Below are positions 32,019 to 40,290 of a stretch of DNA of 64,000 bases, piece by piece. The notes beneath the pieces were generated by a model that made no database searches, was not told the origin of the DNA, and saw nothing but the letters and a program-made list of their open reading frames with translations. The first letter of the stretch is position 1. Each line of letters begins with the position of its first letter. The translations under genes were made by a program, and so were the position numbers. This DNA is from VAZQ01 sp963771845 (GTDB lineage Bacteria; Pseudomonadota; Alphaproteobacteria; Rhizobiales; Xanthobacteraceae). The stretch covers positions 158,620 to 222,619 of the forward strand of contig CAVYVC010000005.1 in the NCBI GenBank assembly GCA_963771845.1, in the 5' to 3' direction.

Positions 32019-33290
32019 CTACGGCCGCAAGATCTCCTCCGACGGATTGCCGAGAAAATCGGATTGCCGCCAATAGAGTCGTTCAAGCTTGGCACGGGCG
32101 GTCTGTGCCAAATGAATCTGGGTGATGCTGCGCGCTGCGTAACCTGTGCCGGCAATGAAGCGCATCAGCGGACCGTAGCCCGCAACGGAGCTGGGCCCAA
32201 CAAAATGCAGCCCCGGTACTGTGGATTCGAATCCCTCACCCAGCATGGGAGAGCTATCCGCGCAGGCGATTTTATGCCGCAGGTCGGCCGGCAAGAGTTT
32301 GAATTGGGAGATATCGACCTTGTAGCCGGTGGCAAGGAAGACATGATCATAGATTCGCGACCCCGTATTGAGTTGCAGAACAACCTGGTTCCCTTTCACC
32401 GTGACACTGAGAATTTGACGGCCTTGCTCAATCCCCACGCCAGCCAGTCGGGGCTTGAGCCAGGAGGCGGGTCGCGGGCGCAAACTGCATCTGTTGATCC
32501 AGGAGAGGGCGCGCTTGGGGATGCGATGCTCGATATCGGGCATTTCATTGAGCACGTTCAAAGGCAGCGGACCCACCGCCGCGGCCGTGCCTGAGAGAGT
32601 GGAAATCCGACTGTGCCAGCCGCGTGGCGTGTCCGCTTCGTTATCAACGGCCCAGTTGATGTCGCCGCGTGAGACGATGTCGACCTCGCTTCCCGCCTCA
32701 TGCAGCAGAGCAGCCGATTCGCAGGCGCTCTGGCCCCGCCCGATCACTGCGACCCCGCGTCCGCGCCATGACGCAAAGTCTGTGTGGAAGCCGCTGTGGC
32801 TCACCAGGGCCGACGGCAAGCCATCGAATTTCGGCGGAATAAATTCATGATTGGCGAGGCCCAACGCCAAAACGATGCGCCGTGCTTGGATTGTTTCGCC
32901 ATTCTCCAGAGCCAGACAGAAGCCGCTACCGATGTGCTCAATGCGTCTGACCGTGACGCGTTCGAGATCGGGGATGGTCTGACGCGAAAACCACTCGCCG
33001 TAACGAATGAACTGCTCCAGCGGTTGCTGCGTCCGCGGCGCTGGCAAGGCATGTTGATGAGCGAAGACGTCGGGCGAAAATTTGCCCTGGGGGTGCGCGA
33101 TGTGGCTCGCATGCCAGGGCGACTGAAGCTTCATCCCGGCGGGCATATTGTTGCGCCAGAACGCCATCGGCTGCCCGAAGACGCGCACGCTGATATCGCA
33201 GGCCTTCAGATGCGCTGCGACCGCCAGCCCATAAGGGCCGGCACCGATCACGGCGACTTCACAATCACTCCCTGGCCTTGCTGCATCCAT
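32019..33290 (-). CDS. Flavin-containing monooxygenase-like NAD(P)/FAD oxidoreductase
   Basis: The 423-residue protein has VAVIGAGPYGLAVAAHLK at the N-terminus for FAD, VAVIGRGQSACESAALL in the middle for NAD(P)H and the ATG-type hinge LATGYKVDI. It resembles the FMO/SidA (lysine/ornithine N-monooxygenase) group. Start ATG 33290 places the first Rossmann loop near residue 15. No siderophore genes are nearby, so the substrate is open. It stands alone between the deacetylase (convergent) and the DUF2336 gene. Confidence 0.88.
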   Translation of the reverse strand: MDAARPGSDCEVAVIGAGPYGLAVAAHLKACDISVRVFGQPMAFWRNNMPAGMKLQSPWHASHIAHPQGKFSPDVFAHQHALPAPRTQQPLEQFIRYGEWFSRQTIPDLERVTVRRIEHIGSGFCLALENGETIQARRIVLALGLANHEFIPPKFDGLPSALVSHSGFHTDFASWRGRGVAVIGRGQSACESAALLHEAGSEVDIVSRGDINWAVDNEADTPRGWHSRISTLSGTAAAVGPLPLNVLNEMPDIEHRIPKRALSWINRCSLRPRPASWLKPRLAGVGIEQGRQILSVTVKGNQVVLQLNTGSRIYDHVFLATGYKVDISQFKLLPADLRHKIACADSSPMLGEGFESTVPGLHFVGPSSVAGYGPLMRFIAGTGYAARSITQIHLAQTARAKLERLYWRQSDFLGNPSEEILRP

Positions 33291-33426
33291 GGGAAGCTCA
33301 TGCGACTGCGCGAAGAGGCGGGGACCAGCGCTGGATAGAAGCTATCGCTGCGGTGTTAGGGGCTGTCGACAAAGCCGCGAAGTAAAACCTGGCATTAGCG
33401 TTACTTGGCGTTTCTTCCACCCAGGC

Positions 33427-34587
33427 TCATGCCGCGGCGCGCCGGTCGAAGGAATCCTCATCTGCGGCCAGCTCATCGCAGAACAGGCGCGCCTCTTCGC
33501 GCGCCGCCTCGGCCGCGAACCGCCGCAGCAGGGTGAGCAACGGCGCAGTCTCGACATCGGGTTCATCGGCGCAGCGGGTGAGCACTCGTTCCACCATCCG
33601 CCGCTTGAGCCTCGATGCTCCGGCTGGATCGAACCCGCCCTCACGCATGGCTTCGAGTGCCTCGCGGAACGCCGCATAGGTAGAAGCCGGAAGATTGGCG
33701 CGCTCGAAAATCGCTCGCAATCCGCCGGCCTTTTCGTATACGAGCGCCCTCACACGGGCGAGCGGCAAATCCGAGAGCTCAGCCAGTGCCTCGACAAACA
33801 TGTCGACATTGCCCGAGAGGAGGGCGCGCAATATCAGGCCCGCCGTCAACTGACCGCTTTCGCGCAAATGGCGGATCAGGGGTCTGATCTCGCATTCGGG
33901 CGATTGTGCCGCAAGCGCAACGGTTGCCTTCTCGCAAGCCTCCTTGACAACGCGCTCGGCGCGTTCGGGCTCGAGCCATTCGCGCGCGATAACAAAACCT
34001 GCAAGCGTGTGGGAGAGCTTCGCGACCAGGGCTTGCCGGGTGGACGCGGAAAGGTCGTCGCGGGCGAGCATCGACTCGCGGACGGCCGCGAGATGACCGT
34101 GGCGGACAACAATGCGATCCAGCGAAAAGGCGGCGATTTCCGCCTGCGGGTTTTCGAGCAGAACAAGGCACGCCTCCGCCGACCCTACCTCCGCGATCGC
34201 AGCGCTGACCGAGGCGGGGAGGGCGGCGCGATTGGCGATTGCGGCCTGTATTCGGGACTCGCCCGTTGCCACCGCGTCGACGAGATCGGCATCCAGAAGC
34301 AGGGGCGAATGCTCGACCACCCAGGCCGCAACCTCCGGCTGATCGACCGCGAGTCCGAGGATCACGGCAGGAGGTGCGTTTTCGCTGAACGCGAGCGCGC
34401 GCGCGAGTCCCACTCGCACCAATGGGGACGGGTCATCGAGGAGCATGATGAGCGCGCCCTCGGCAGCTGCCCGATCATCCCGGCTCAGTTCGGAATAAAG
34501 ATACGCACGCGCCAAAGCCGCGGTTGCATCGGCTCGCTCGGCTGCGGGCGCCATGCGCATCCATTGGAGGAAATCACGAACGATCAT
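33427..34587 (-). CDS. DUF2336 family protein
   Basis: The 386-residue, Ala/Leu/Arg/Glu-rich soluble protein is built from HEAT-like helical repeats, with the recognisable start REDFLQWMRMA-like segment and DDPSPLVRVGLARALAFSE, then PPAVILGLAVDQPEVAAWVV. The family is limited to alphaproteobacteria and has been linked to cell-cycle or stress functions in some species; no catalytic residues are evident. ATG 34587 is used; the frame runs open to 34632. The opposite strand also has a long open frame, a by-product of codon bias. Confidence 0.85.
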   Translation of the reverse strand: MIVRDFLQWMRMAPAAERADATAALARAYLYSELSRDDRAAAEGALIMLLDDPSPLVRVGLARALAFSENAPPAVILGLAVDQPEVAAWVVEHSPLLLDADLVDAVATGESRIQAAIANRAALPASVSAAIAEVGSAEACLVLLENPQAEIAAFSLDRIVVRHGHLAAVRESMLARDDLSASTRQALVAKLSHTLAGFVIAREWLEPERAERVVKEACEKATVALAAQSPECEIRPLIRHLRESGQLTAGLILRALLSGNVDMFVEALAELSDLPLARVRALVYEKAGGLRAIFERANLPASTYAAFREALEAMREGGFDPAGASRLKRRMVERVLTRCADEPDVETAPLLTLLRRFAAEAAREEARLFCDELAADEDSFDRRAAA

Positions 34588-34733
34588 GACACGACCCGCG
34601 TCACGACGAGCAACTTTCCTTGCTTGCGGCAATCAGACCGCCCATTCCGGCAGCCTACGGCGGGAGCCTTAATAAAGCGTTCACCATAAATCTTTGGGAA
34701 GATTGACGGAACGTAAACGGGCCGCGGGAGAAG

Positions 34734-34822
34734 CGAATAGGGAGTAGCGAATAGCGAATAGCGAATAGCGAGTCGGGCTTGCCCGATCCTGTCTATTGGG
34801 TTTCGCTATTCGCCATTCGCGC
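34734..34822. repeat. AGCGAAT tandem repeat with inverted copy
   Basis: Four near-copies of TAGCGAA run at about 34744-34775; an inverted version (CGCTATTCGCCATTCGC) lies at 34804-34820. The two arms can fold into a large hairpin. It lies just upstream of the MaoC gene and looks like an intergenic palindromic repeat of the REP type. Confidence 0.65.
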
Positions 34823-34868
34823 GATTGTGGTAAACCGAAGCGAAGATAGCGCGAAGGGGAGATGGCGG

Positions 34869-35354
34869 ATGAGCGATCAAACGGTTGTGCGTCACAAGCG
34901 GGGAGGCCTTTATTTCGAAGATTTCGTCGTGGGTCGCCTCTACGAGCATCCGCTCACCCGCACCGTGACTCAGATGGACAACATGCTGTTCTCGAATATG
35001 ACGCTCAATCCGCAGCCGTTGCATATCGACCGTCATTTCTGCGAACAGGAAACGGAATGGGGACAGCCCCTGATGAACTCGCTGTTTACGCTCGGGCTGA
35101 TGATCGGCATCATGGTCAATCATCTTTCAGTAGGCACGACCATCGCCAATCTCGGCATGACGGAAGTGAAGTTTCCTCACCCGCTGTTCGAGGGAGATAC
35201 CGTCCACTGCACGACCGAGGTCATCAACAAGCGCGAATCGACCTCGCGCCCGGGTGCCGGAATCGTCGAATTCCAGCACCGGGCTTACAACCAGAACAAC
35301 AAGCTTGTTGCCGAATGCCGGCGCCAGGTCTTTATGCGCATGCGTCCGGCCTGA
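34869..35354 (+). CDS. MaoC-family (R)-hydratase
   Basis: The 161-residue hot-dog-fold protein has the hydratase-2 pattern: YFEDFVVGRLYEHPLTRTVT at the start and NPQPLHIDRHF with the conserved catalytic Asn/His/Asp-like arrangement, then GMTEVKFPHPLFEGDT. It would add water to an enoyl-CoA. GGGGAGA lies ahead of ATG 34869. The next gene, a CitE-type lyase, overlaps its stop (TGATG), so the two act in sequence, as mesaconyl-CoA hydratase/beta-methylmalyl-CoA lyase or a related C4-C5 route. Which acid is used is inferred only. Confidence 0.9.
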   Translation: MSDQTVVRHKRGGLYFEDFVVGRLYEHPLTRTVTQMDNMLFSNMTLNPQPLHIDRHFCEQETEWGQPLMNSLFTLGLMIGIMVNHLSVGTTIANLGMTEVKFPHPLFEGDTVHCTTEVINKRESTSRPGAGIVEFQHRAYNQNNKLVAECRRQVFMRMRPA

Positions 35355-36226
35355 TGCGCTCGCTCCTCTTCGTGCCTGCGGATGGGGGCCGCAAGCTCGA
35401 CAAGGCGATGGCAAGCGGCGCCGACGGCGTGATTGTCGATCTTGAAGATTCGGTCGCGCTTGAGAGCAAAGCCGCGGCCCGCAAAAGCGCCGCTGATTTC
35501 CTCAAAGATGCGTGCAAGGCTGCAAGCCGACCGCGCATCATTGTGCGCGTCAATGCGATCGAGACCGGATTGATCGACGAGGACCTCGATGCCGTGGTGT
35601 GGACGCAGCCGGACGCCATTCTCCTCCCGAAGGCGCAAGGGGGGGCAAGTGTCATCCATGCCGACGCGAAGATTGCGGTACGCGAGGCAATCGCGGGCTT
35701 GCCTGACGGCGGCATCAAGATTTTGGCGATCGCAACCGAAACGGCCGCTGCGTTGTTTCTCGCCGGCACTTATGGCGGAGCGAGCCAACGGTTGATCGCA
35801 TTGACCTGGGGTGCGGAAGACCTCTCAGCCGAGCTTCACGCCGAGACGAACAGAGACAATGACGGCAGCTTCCTTGATCCGTACCGGCTGGCGCGAGCGC
35901 TCTGTCTCGCGGGAGCGGCAGCGGCGCAGGTGCCCGCGTTGGATACGGTCACCCCCGATTTTCGCAACACCGCGCTGCTGTGGCGCGAGGCGCAGGAAGC
36001 GCGACGGGACGGCTTCTGCGGCAAAATCGCAATTCACCCCACCCAGGTGCCCATCATCAATGAAGTCTTCACCCCGACAGTTGACGCGATCGCCAACGCG
36101 CGTGCGATCATCGCGGCGTTTGAAGCCAACCCCGGCCGCGGGGCGGTGGCTGTGGATGGGGTCATGTATGATCGCCCGCATCTTGTGCGCGCGCGCCACC
36201 TGCTCGATCGGGTTTCAGGTACATGA
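35354..36226 (+). CDS. CitE-like acyl-CoA lyase (HpcH/HpaI aldolase family)
   Basis: The 290-residue protein is a TIM-barrel lyase: MRSLLFVPADGGRKLDKAM with the family SxLFVP start, VIVDLEDSVA with the metal-binding Glu/Asp region, RVNAIETG with the conserved Arg, LLPKAQGG and the late GAEDLSAEL. This is typical of malyl/citramalyl/methylmalyl-CoA lyases rather than the citrate lyase beta subunit, because no citD/citF is here. The ATG overlaps the MaoC stop by one base pair, so the genes are coupled. Substrate is not fixed by sequence. Confidence 0.9.
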   Translation: MRSLLFVPADGGRKLDKAMASGADGVIVDLEDSVALESKAAARKSAADFLKDACKAASRPRIIVRVNAIETGLIDEDLDAVVWTQPDAILLPKAQGGASVIHADAKIAVREAIAGLPDGGIKILAIATETAAALFLAGTYGGASQRLIALTWGAEDLSAELHAETNRDNDGSFLDPYRLARALCLAGAAAAQVPALDTVTPDFRNTALLWREAQEARRDGFCGKIAIHPTQVPIINEVFTPTVDAIANARAIIAAFEANPGRGAVAVDGVMYDRPHLVRARHLLDRVSGT

Positions 36227-36393
36227 GGAATCATTACAGTAGGTGGGCAAAGGCGCGCGGTTCCGGCAACTATCCACATTCGCGATGCTTTGCGCGCGCC
36301 GTGCCCACGCGGGACAGGTGCGCACGGCGCCGCACCATTTTGTCAATTGTCGTTAGGGCTGCACGGCGCCTTTGCGCACCCGCCTGATGTCTG

Positions 36394-36867
36394 TCAGTCG
36401 TACACGGCTTTCGGATCGAAAGTCTTCTGTGCATCGCGGAATTCAAGCGTGACCGCAGCCGCGCTACCCAGCGCAATGGCGCGATAGAAACACGAGCGCC
36501 GGCCGGTGTGGCACGCACCCGGCCCTCGCTGCTCCACCTTGATCCAGACCGCGTCCTGGTCGCAATCAATGCGCATCTCAATGACGCGCTGCACGTGACC
36601 GGACGATTCGCCCTTGCGCCAGAGTGCGCGGCGGGAGCGGCTGAAATACCAGGCGTCACCGGTGGCGATGGTTTTTTCCAGGGCCTCGGCATTCATGTGC
36701 GCCACCATCAGCACATCGCCCGAATGGACATCCGTCGTTACGCAAGTGAGGAGTCCGTTAGCATCGAATTTCGGCGAAAGCCTGCCGCCCTCTTCGCGCT
36801 CTTGCGTGGAGAGAGGGGAGAAACCCGTGCCCGAACCGGGCTGTGCATCGCTGATCTGATCGGACAA
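36394..36867 (-). CDS. hisI: Phosphoribosyl-AMP cyclohydrolase
   Basis: The protein has about 157 residues. The metal-binding and catalytic segments of HisI are present: SRSRRALWRKGESSGHVQRV, DCDQDAVWIKVEQRG and the Cys-rich GACHTGRRSCFY. It opens the purine ring of phosphoribosyl-AMP, the third step of histidine synthesis. It is the stand-alone HisI form without a HisE domain, as usual in alphaproteobacteria. No ATG exists near the family N-terminus. TTG 36867, with GGAAGG about nine bases upstream, gives a typical MSDQI start; GTG 36891 is the alternative. Confidence 0.93.
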   Translation of the reverse strand: MSDQISDAQPGSGTGFSPLSTQEREEGGRLSPKFDANGLLTCVTTDVHSGDVLMVAHMNAEALEKTIATGDAWYFSRSRRALWRKGESSGHVQRVIEMRIDCDQDAVWIKVEQRGPGACHTGRRSCFYRAIALGSAAAVTLEFRDAQKTFDPKAVYD

Positions 36868-36968
36868 AGGGTAGGCCCTTCCTGCTCGCACCCACGCGCC
36901 AGCGCCTATATATTGGTTGTGAAGAAGGGTGCAAACACAGCCGGCAAAGGGCAGCCGCGATTGGTGCC

Positions 36969-37424
36969 ATGATCAACGACGTCTACAACAGCCGTATCCT
37001 TGAATTGGCCGGAAACATTCCGCGGCTTGGGCGGCTTGCTTCCCCGGATGCGACCGCGACCGCTCATTCCAAGCTCTGCGGCTCGACGGTGACGATCGAC
37101 CTCAAAATGGAAGGGGACACGGTTACGGACTTCTCCCATGTGGTGAAGGCTTGTGCGCTCGGGCAAGCCTCTTCCTCCGTGATGGCGCGCCATGTGGTCG
37201 GATCGAACGCAGCGGAGTTGCGAAGCCTGCGTGAAACGGTACGCCGGATGCTCAAGGAAAACGGTGCGCCACCCACTGGCAAATGGGCTGAAATTGCGGT
37301 TCTCGAACCGGTGCGCGACTACAAGGCCCGCCACGCTTCAACCATGCTGACCTTTGATGCTGTTGCCGCCGCCATCGACCAGATTGAGGCCAAACGCAAG
37401 ACCGCAATGGCGGCCGCGTCATAA
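36969..37424 (+). CDS. NifU/IscU-like iron-sulfur cluster scaffold protein
   Basis: The 151-residue protein shows the scaffold fold with the cysteines that hold the nascent cluster: LCGSTVTI, then VVKACALGQASSS. The third Cys of classic IscU is not evident, so it is a divergent member of the family seen beside hisI and folE in Rhizobiales. It lies divergent to hisI with about 100 bases between starts. A secreted-protein gene follows three bases after its stop. Confidence 0.85.
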   Translation: MINDVYNSRILELAGNIPRLGRLASPDATATAHSKLCGSTVTIDLKMEGDTVTDFSHVVKACALGQASSSVMARHVVGSNAAELRSLRETVRRMLKENGAPPTGKWAEIAVLEPVRDYKARHASTMLTFDAVAAAIDQIEAKRKTAMAAAS

Positions 37425-37427
37425 CAT

Positions 37428-37781
37428 ATGGTGGCACGCCGGCTGCTTCTTGCCGATCGCGTGTGGTGGAGCGCCGCTATCGCGGCGTCCTGTTTGACCT
37501 GCGCGACCGCGAGAGCGGCAGCCAAGGTCGATTGCACAACCGAAGCCGCGGTTCTAAGCCAGGCTCAATCCGAGCTTCCGCGCCTCGAAGTGGCTTCTCC
37601 GCAGGACCGCCCGCCCTATTGCATTACGCTCGAGACCATCATGGCGTTTGCAGGCCGTGTACAGGCGCACGTTGGCCATTGTCCAAATTCGCAATACGCG
37701 CCGGCGGCGGCGGACTGGGTCAAAAAGCGCGCGGATTATTCGAAGCTGTTCGCTCAGTACCGCTGCAAACGGACGCGGTAA
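37428..37781 (+). CDS. Small secreted protein of unknown function
   Basis: The 117-residue protein has a signal peptide (positive start MVARRLLLADR, hydrophobic core, cleavage near ATARA) and a mature domain with four Cys (DCTTEAA, PPYCITLE, GHCPNS and YRCKRTR), likely forming two disulfides. It starts three bases after the Fe-S scaffold gene and so is probably co-transcribed. I recognise no named family. Confidence 0.65.
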   Translation: MVARRLLLADRVWWSAAIAASCLTCATARAAAKVDCTTEAAVLSQAQSELPRLEVASPQDRPPYCITLETIMAFAGRVQAHVGHCPNSQYAPAAADWVKKRADYSKLFAQYRCKRTR

Positions 37782-37787
37782 GAGGCC

Positions 37788-38573
37788 TCAGTTGTCGCCG
37801 GGACGGCCCACCGTGGCGACCGAGGCGGCGCTTACAGACTGAGCCCGCGCGGGCGCTTTCTCGAAGAGCATGTCGACCGTGCTCAGGTGCATGCGGTGAA
37901 GCTCTTCTCCCGAAAGACGGTAGAGCGGCTCCCATGGTGGAATGCGCAATGCGACTTCCAAGAGATCGGCGCCACCACCCATTTCCATGGTGTACTGTGC
38001 CAGCCGGCCGATGTCGCGCTGCACCACGTTGAGCTCTTCGGCGGAATAGCTCGATTCAAGGGCCTGGCGCCGTTTCTTGCCCAACCAGATTTGATGCACG
38101 AGCACCTTGGCTTCCGGAGGTACGTAGCGGCGCGTGCCCGCGAGCAGGAGGAACGCACACATGGATTCGCAACTGGCGTCAGGAGAGAGCGCGGCCCGGC
38201 GTCCGGCATTAAGCGTGGGCGGGAGCGCCGTTGAACGCCCGATTGTGGTGATCATGTCCAGGCTGCGGATCATGCGGCCAAGCGCAAGCGTGCCCAGCAC
38301 CGAGCCACCATCGGAATCAAGGGCGATCACGGCCCCGCGGACATTCGAATCCTTGGCGAAGGTCTCAAACTCGCGCGGCGTGTCGGCGGTGATGTACCCA
38401 ATTGCAGAAACCCAGACCCGGCAATTGGATGCGCAGGCATCTGCAGGCCCCTCGCGGCGCCATTCGAAGCGCATCGGCGTGCTTCCCCCCTCGTCGGCGG
38501 GCGCTGGCGAGCCGGCAAAGACCTGCGCAACCCCACATCCAAGCGCAAATGCGCCCCAGAGCAATCGGAGCAT
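37788..38573 (-). CDS. Periplasmic ClpP/crotonase-fold protease-like protein
   Basis: The protein has about 261 residues. It has a signal peptide (MLRLLWGAFALGCGVAQVFA) and a ClpP-like core: GAVIALDSDGGSVLGTLALG, then CESMCAFLLLAG, where the Ser fits the ClpP nucleophile position, and VLVHQIWLG with the His. The family (COG3904-like) is described as predicted periplasmic proteins of the ClpP fold; activity is not proven. ATG 38573 puts the signal peptide at the N-terminus; the frame extends to 38654. It converges with the preceding gene. Confidence 0.75.
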   Translation of the reverse strand: MLRLLWGAFALGCGVAQVFAGSPAPADEGGSTPMRFEWRREGPADACASNCRVWVSAIGYITADTPREFETFAKDSNVRGAVIALDSDGGSVLGTLALGRMIRSLDMITTIGRSTALPPTLNAGRRAALSPDASCESMCAFLLLAGTRRYVPPEAKVLVHQIWLGKKRRQALESSYSAEELNVVQRDIGRLAQYTMEMGGGADLLEVALRIPPWEPLYRLSGEELHRMHLSTVDMLFEKAPARAQSVSAASVATVGRPGDN

Positions 38574-38772
38574 GCTGACCCTCACCAACGGCGCCGTGCC
38601 GGGCTCTTCTCGGGGAGTCCGTTCAAGGCGAACTGTGTGTCCCAGTTTGTGCATGCCTCTTTTAAAGGCGGTGCAGATTCGGGTCTAGCCCCAAAAAATG
38701 GAGCAGCTGCCTAATTTTGCCGCAGAGCAGCATGGCTCGCCTGACAACCCTCCCGTGCGATAATACCGGCCA

Positions 38773-39120
38773 ATGACCTCCATGCTCCTCCCACGATGGG
38801 CGACGACCATCGCTGCAGCCATTTCGGATGGGGCGCGGCTCGTTTCGCGCGCGCTGATCGCGGCCTATCGGCTCGTGCTCTCTCCGGTGATGGGGGCCCA
38901 CTGCCGCCACTTGCCCACGTGCTCCATGTACGCCGATGAAGCCATCGCGCGCTTCGGCCTTTGGGCCGGCGGCTGGATGACCCTCGCCCGGCTCTGCCGA
39001 TGCCAGCCATTCGGAACATCAGGACTTGATTTCGTGCCGCAGGCCTTGCCGCCCGGCGCCCACTGGTATCTGCCCTGGCGTTACGGCCGCTGGCGCGGAA
39101 CCAATTCAGAGAGTTTGTAG
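38773..39120 (+). CDS. yidD: Membrane protein insertion efficiency factor YidD
   Basis: The 115-residue protein has the YidD signature: LIAAYRLVLSPVMGAHCRHL, PTCSMYADEAIARFG and, at the end of the domain, CRCQPFG. The Cys motifs are intact. YidD aids the YidC insertase at the inner membrane. In many bacteria it sits between rnpA and yidC; here it is isolated, next to the PopZ-like gene, as is usual in Rhizobiales. ATG 38782 is an alternative start. Confidence 0.93.
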   Translation: MTSMLLPRWATTIAAAISDGARLVSRALIAAYRLVLSPVMGAHCRHLPTCSMYADEAIARFGLWAGGWMTLARLCRCQPFGTSGLDFVPQALPPGAHWYLPWRYGRWRGTNSESL

Positions 39121-39122
39121 GG

Positions 39123-40106
39123 TCAGCTCCGCCCGCGGGATACCCGCTCGATTTCGGCGCGAACGAGCCGCTCGACCAGACCCGGCAGATTGTCATCGAG
39201 CCAGATCTTGAGCATCGGCCGGAGCATCTCGCGAACCAAATCCTCAAGCGTGCGGGCGTTCTGCACCAAAACAGTTTGCGCCAGCGCGTTGAAGGCGGAA
39301 TCGACGGCCGCTGTGGTCGTGGATGAGATGAGCCCCTCATCCATCCCGCTGCCAGCAAAGAGCTGGCGAGGATCAGCCAGCTGCTCGCTCTCGTGCTCGG
39401 CCGCGTGGGAGTGAGGCTGCATTTCCTCGGGCGCGACCTCCTCTTCCTCTTCCTCTTCCTCTACCTCTTGCGCTAGCTCCTCTCCGCGCGCCTGAAAGTT
39501 CAGGGCGGCGGCAGCAGGCGGCGTCTCTTCGGCTGCGTTGACGTCCCCCAAAAGTTGCGTGTGCGAGGAGACCAGATCGGCCAGCGGCTCTTCAACCGGC
39601 ACTTCCTCTGTCAGTTCGAGGATATCGGCGGCCGGTTCCTCGGGCTCGGGCTCACGCGCGGCAAGGCGTGTGCGGGAATTGAGCTCGGCCAGCATGGCAT
39701 CGATCTCTTGCTGCGGGCTCACCGGCTCAGGAGCAGAGGGCTGTTCCGTGCGCGAAGATAAGATTGACGGTTGTGGCATTGCACCTGGAAGCAAGGAAGC
39801 CGAACGAGAAGGCGGCGCAGCGCCCGTATTGCCTTCCGGCGCACGCTCGGAAGGAAAGGGCCGTGGGAAGCTTTGAGAGGCATCATCGCGCGGCGGCAAC
39901 GGTCTGGAGAGACCCTCGCGCGGCGCCGAAACTGGTGCCCGACCGCGATAGAGCGCGTCATTCGCCTGCGTCTTCTCGCCGCGCAGAGGCTGACCCTGCG
40001 CAGTCTCGTGGCGCGGTGTTCTGACCGGATCGTCGGCGATGATCCTGCGAATGGAGGCGAGGATCTCCTCCATCGAGGGCTCTTGAGATTTTGCCGGCTG
40101 CGTCAT
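39123..40106 (-). CDS. popZ: PopZ-like polar organizing protein (DUF2497)
   Basis: The protein has about 327 residues. The conserved N-terminal helix is MTQPAKSQEPSMEEILASIR followed by RIIAD; a long Pro/Glu-rich disordered linker has a run of eight Glu near 235; the C-terminal helices (TLEDLVREMLRPMLKIWLDD, then LPGLVERLVRAEIERV) form the DUF2497 assembly domain. PopZ forms a polar network that anchors ParB and other cell-cycle proteins in alphaproteobacteria. The linker is longer than in Caulobacter. GGGGAAGAG precedes ATG 40106. Confidence 0.9.
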   Translation of the reverse strand: MTQPAKSQEPSMEEILASIRRIIADDPVRTPRHETAQGQPLRGEKTQANDALYRGRAPVSAPREGLSRPLPPRDDASQSFPRPFPSERAPEGNTGAAPPSRSASLLPGAMPQPSILSSRTEQPSAPEPVSPQQEIDAMLAELNSRTRLAAREPEPEEPAADILELTEEVPVEEPLADLVSSHTQLLGDVNAAEETPPAAAALNFQARGEELAQEVEEEEEEEEVAPEEMQPHSHAAEHESEQLADPRQLFAGSGMDEGLISSTTTAAVDSAFNALAQTVLVQNARTLEDLVREMLRPMLKIWLDDNLPGLVERLVRAEIERVSRGRS

Positions 40107-40290
40107 TGCTCTTCCCCGCTCCGCGCGCCGCAAGCAGCAACGGCGCACGCGCCTGATCCCGAACCTATCCGCCGCGATGGAAAGAGTATGGCATGGCGGC
40201 CCGGCGAGGGAAATAATAAACCCTCACCGTCCGTCGGGAATGCGCACGCCGCTCCACGCATCGCGCACCTGCTGATAATGGACCATGGCG

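Noticed and set aside
33289..34689. 466-residue open frame on the plus strand
   Set aside because: It is the reverse of the DUF2336 gene, which has clear family features; the plus frame has none.
34734..34822. Possible CRISPR array
   Set aside because: The units are only 7 bases long and without spacers; no cas genes are present in the window.
34862..36226. Longer start for the CitE-type gene giving a 454-residue protein
   Set aside because: The first 164 codons overlap the MaoC gene in another frame and lack a domain; the true start is the TGATG overlap at 35354.
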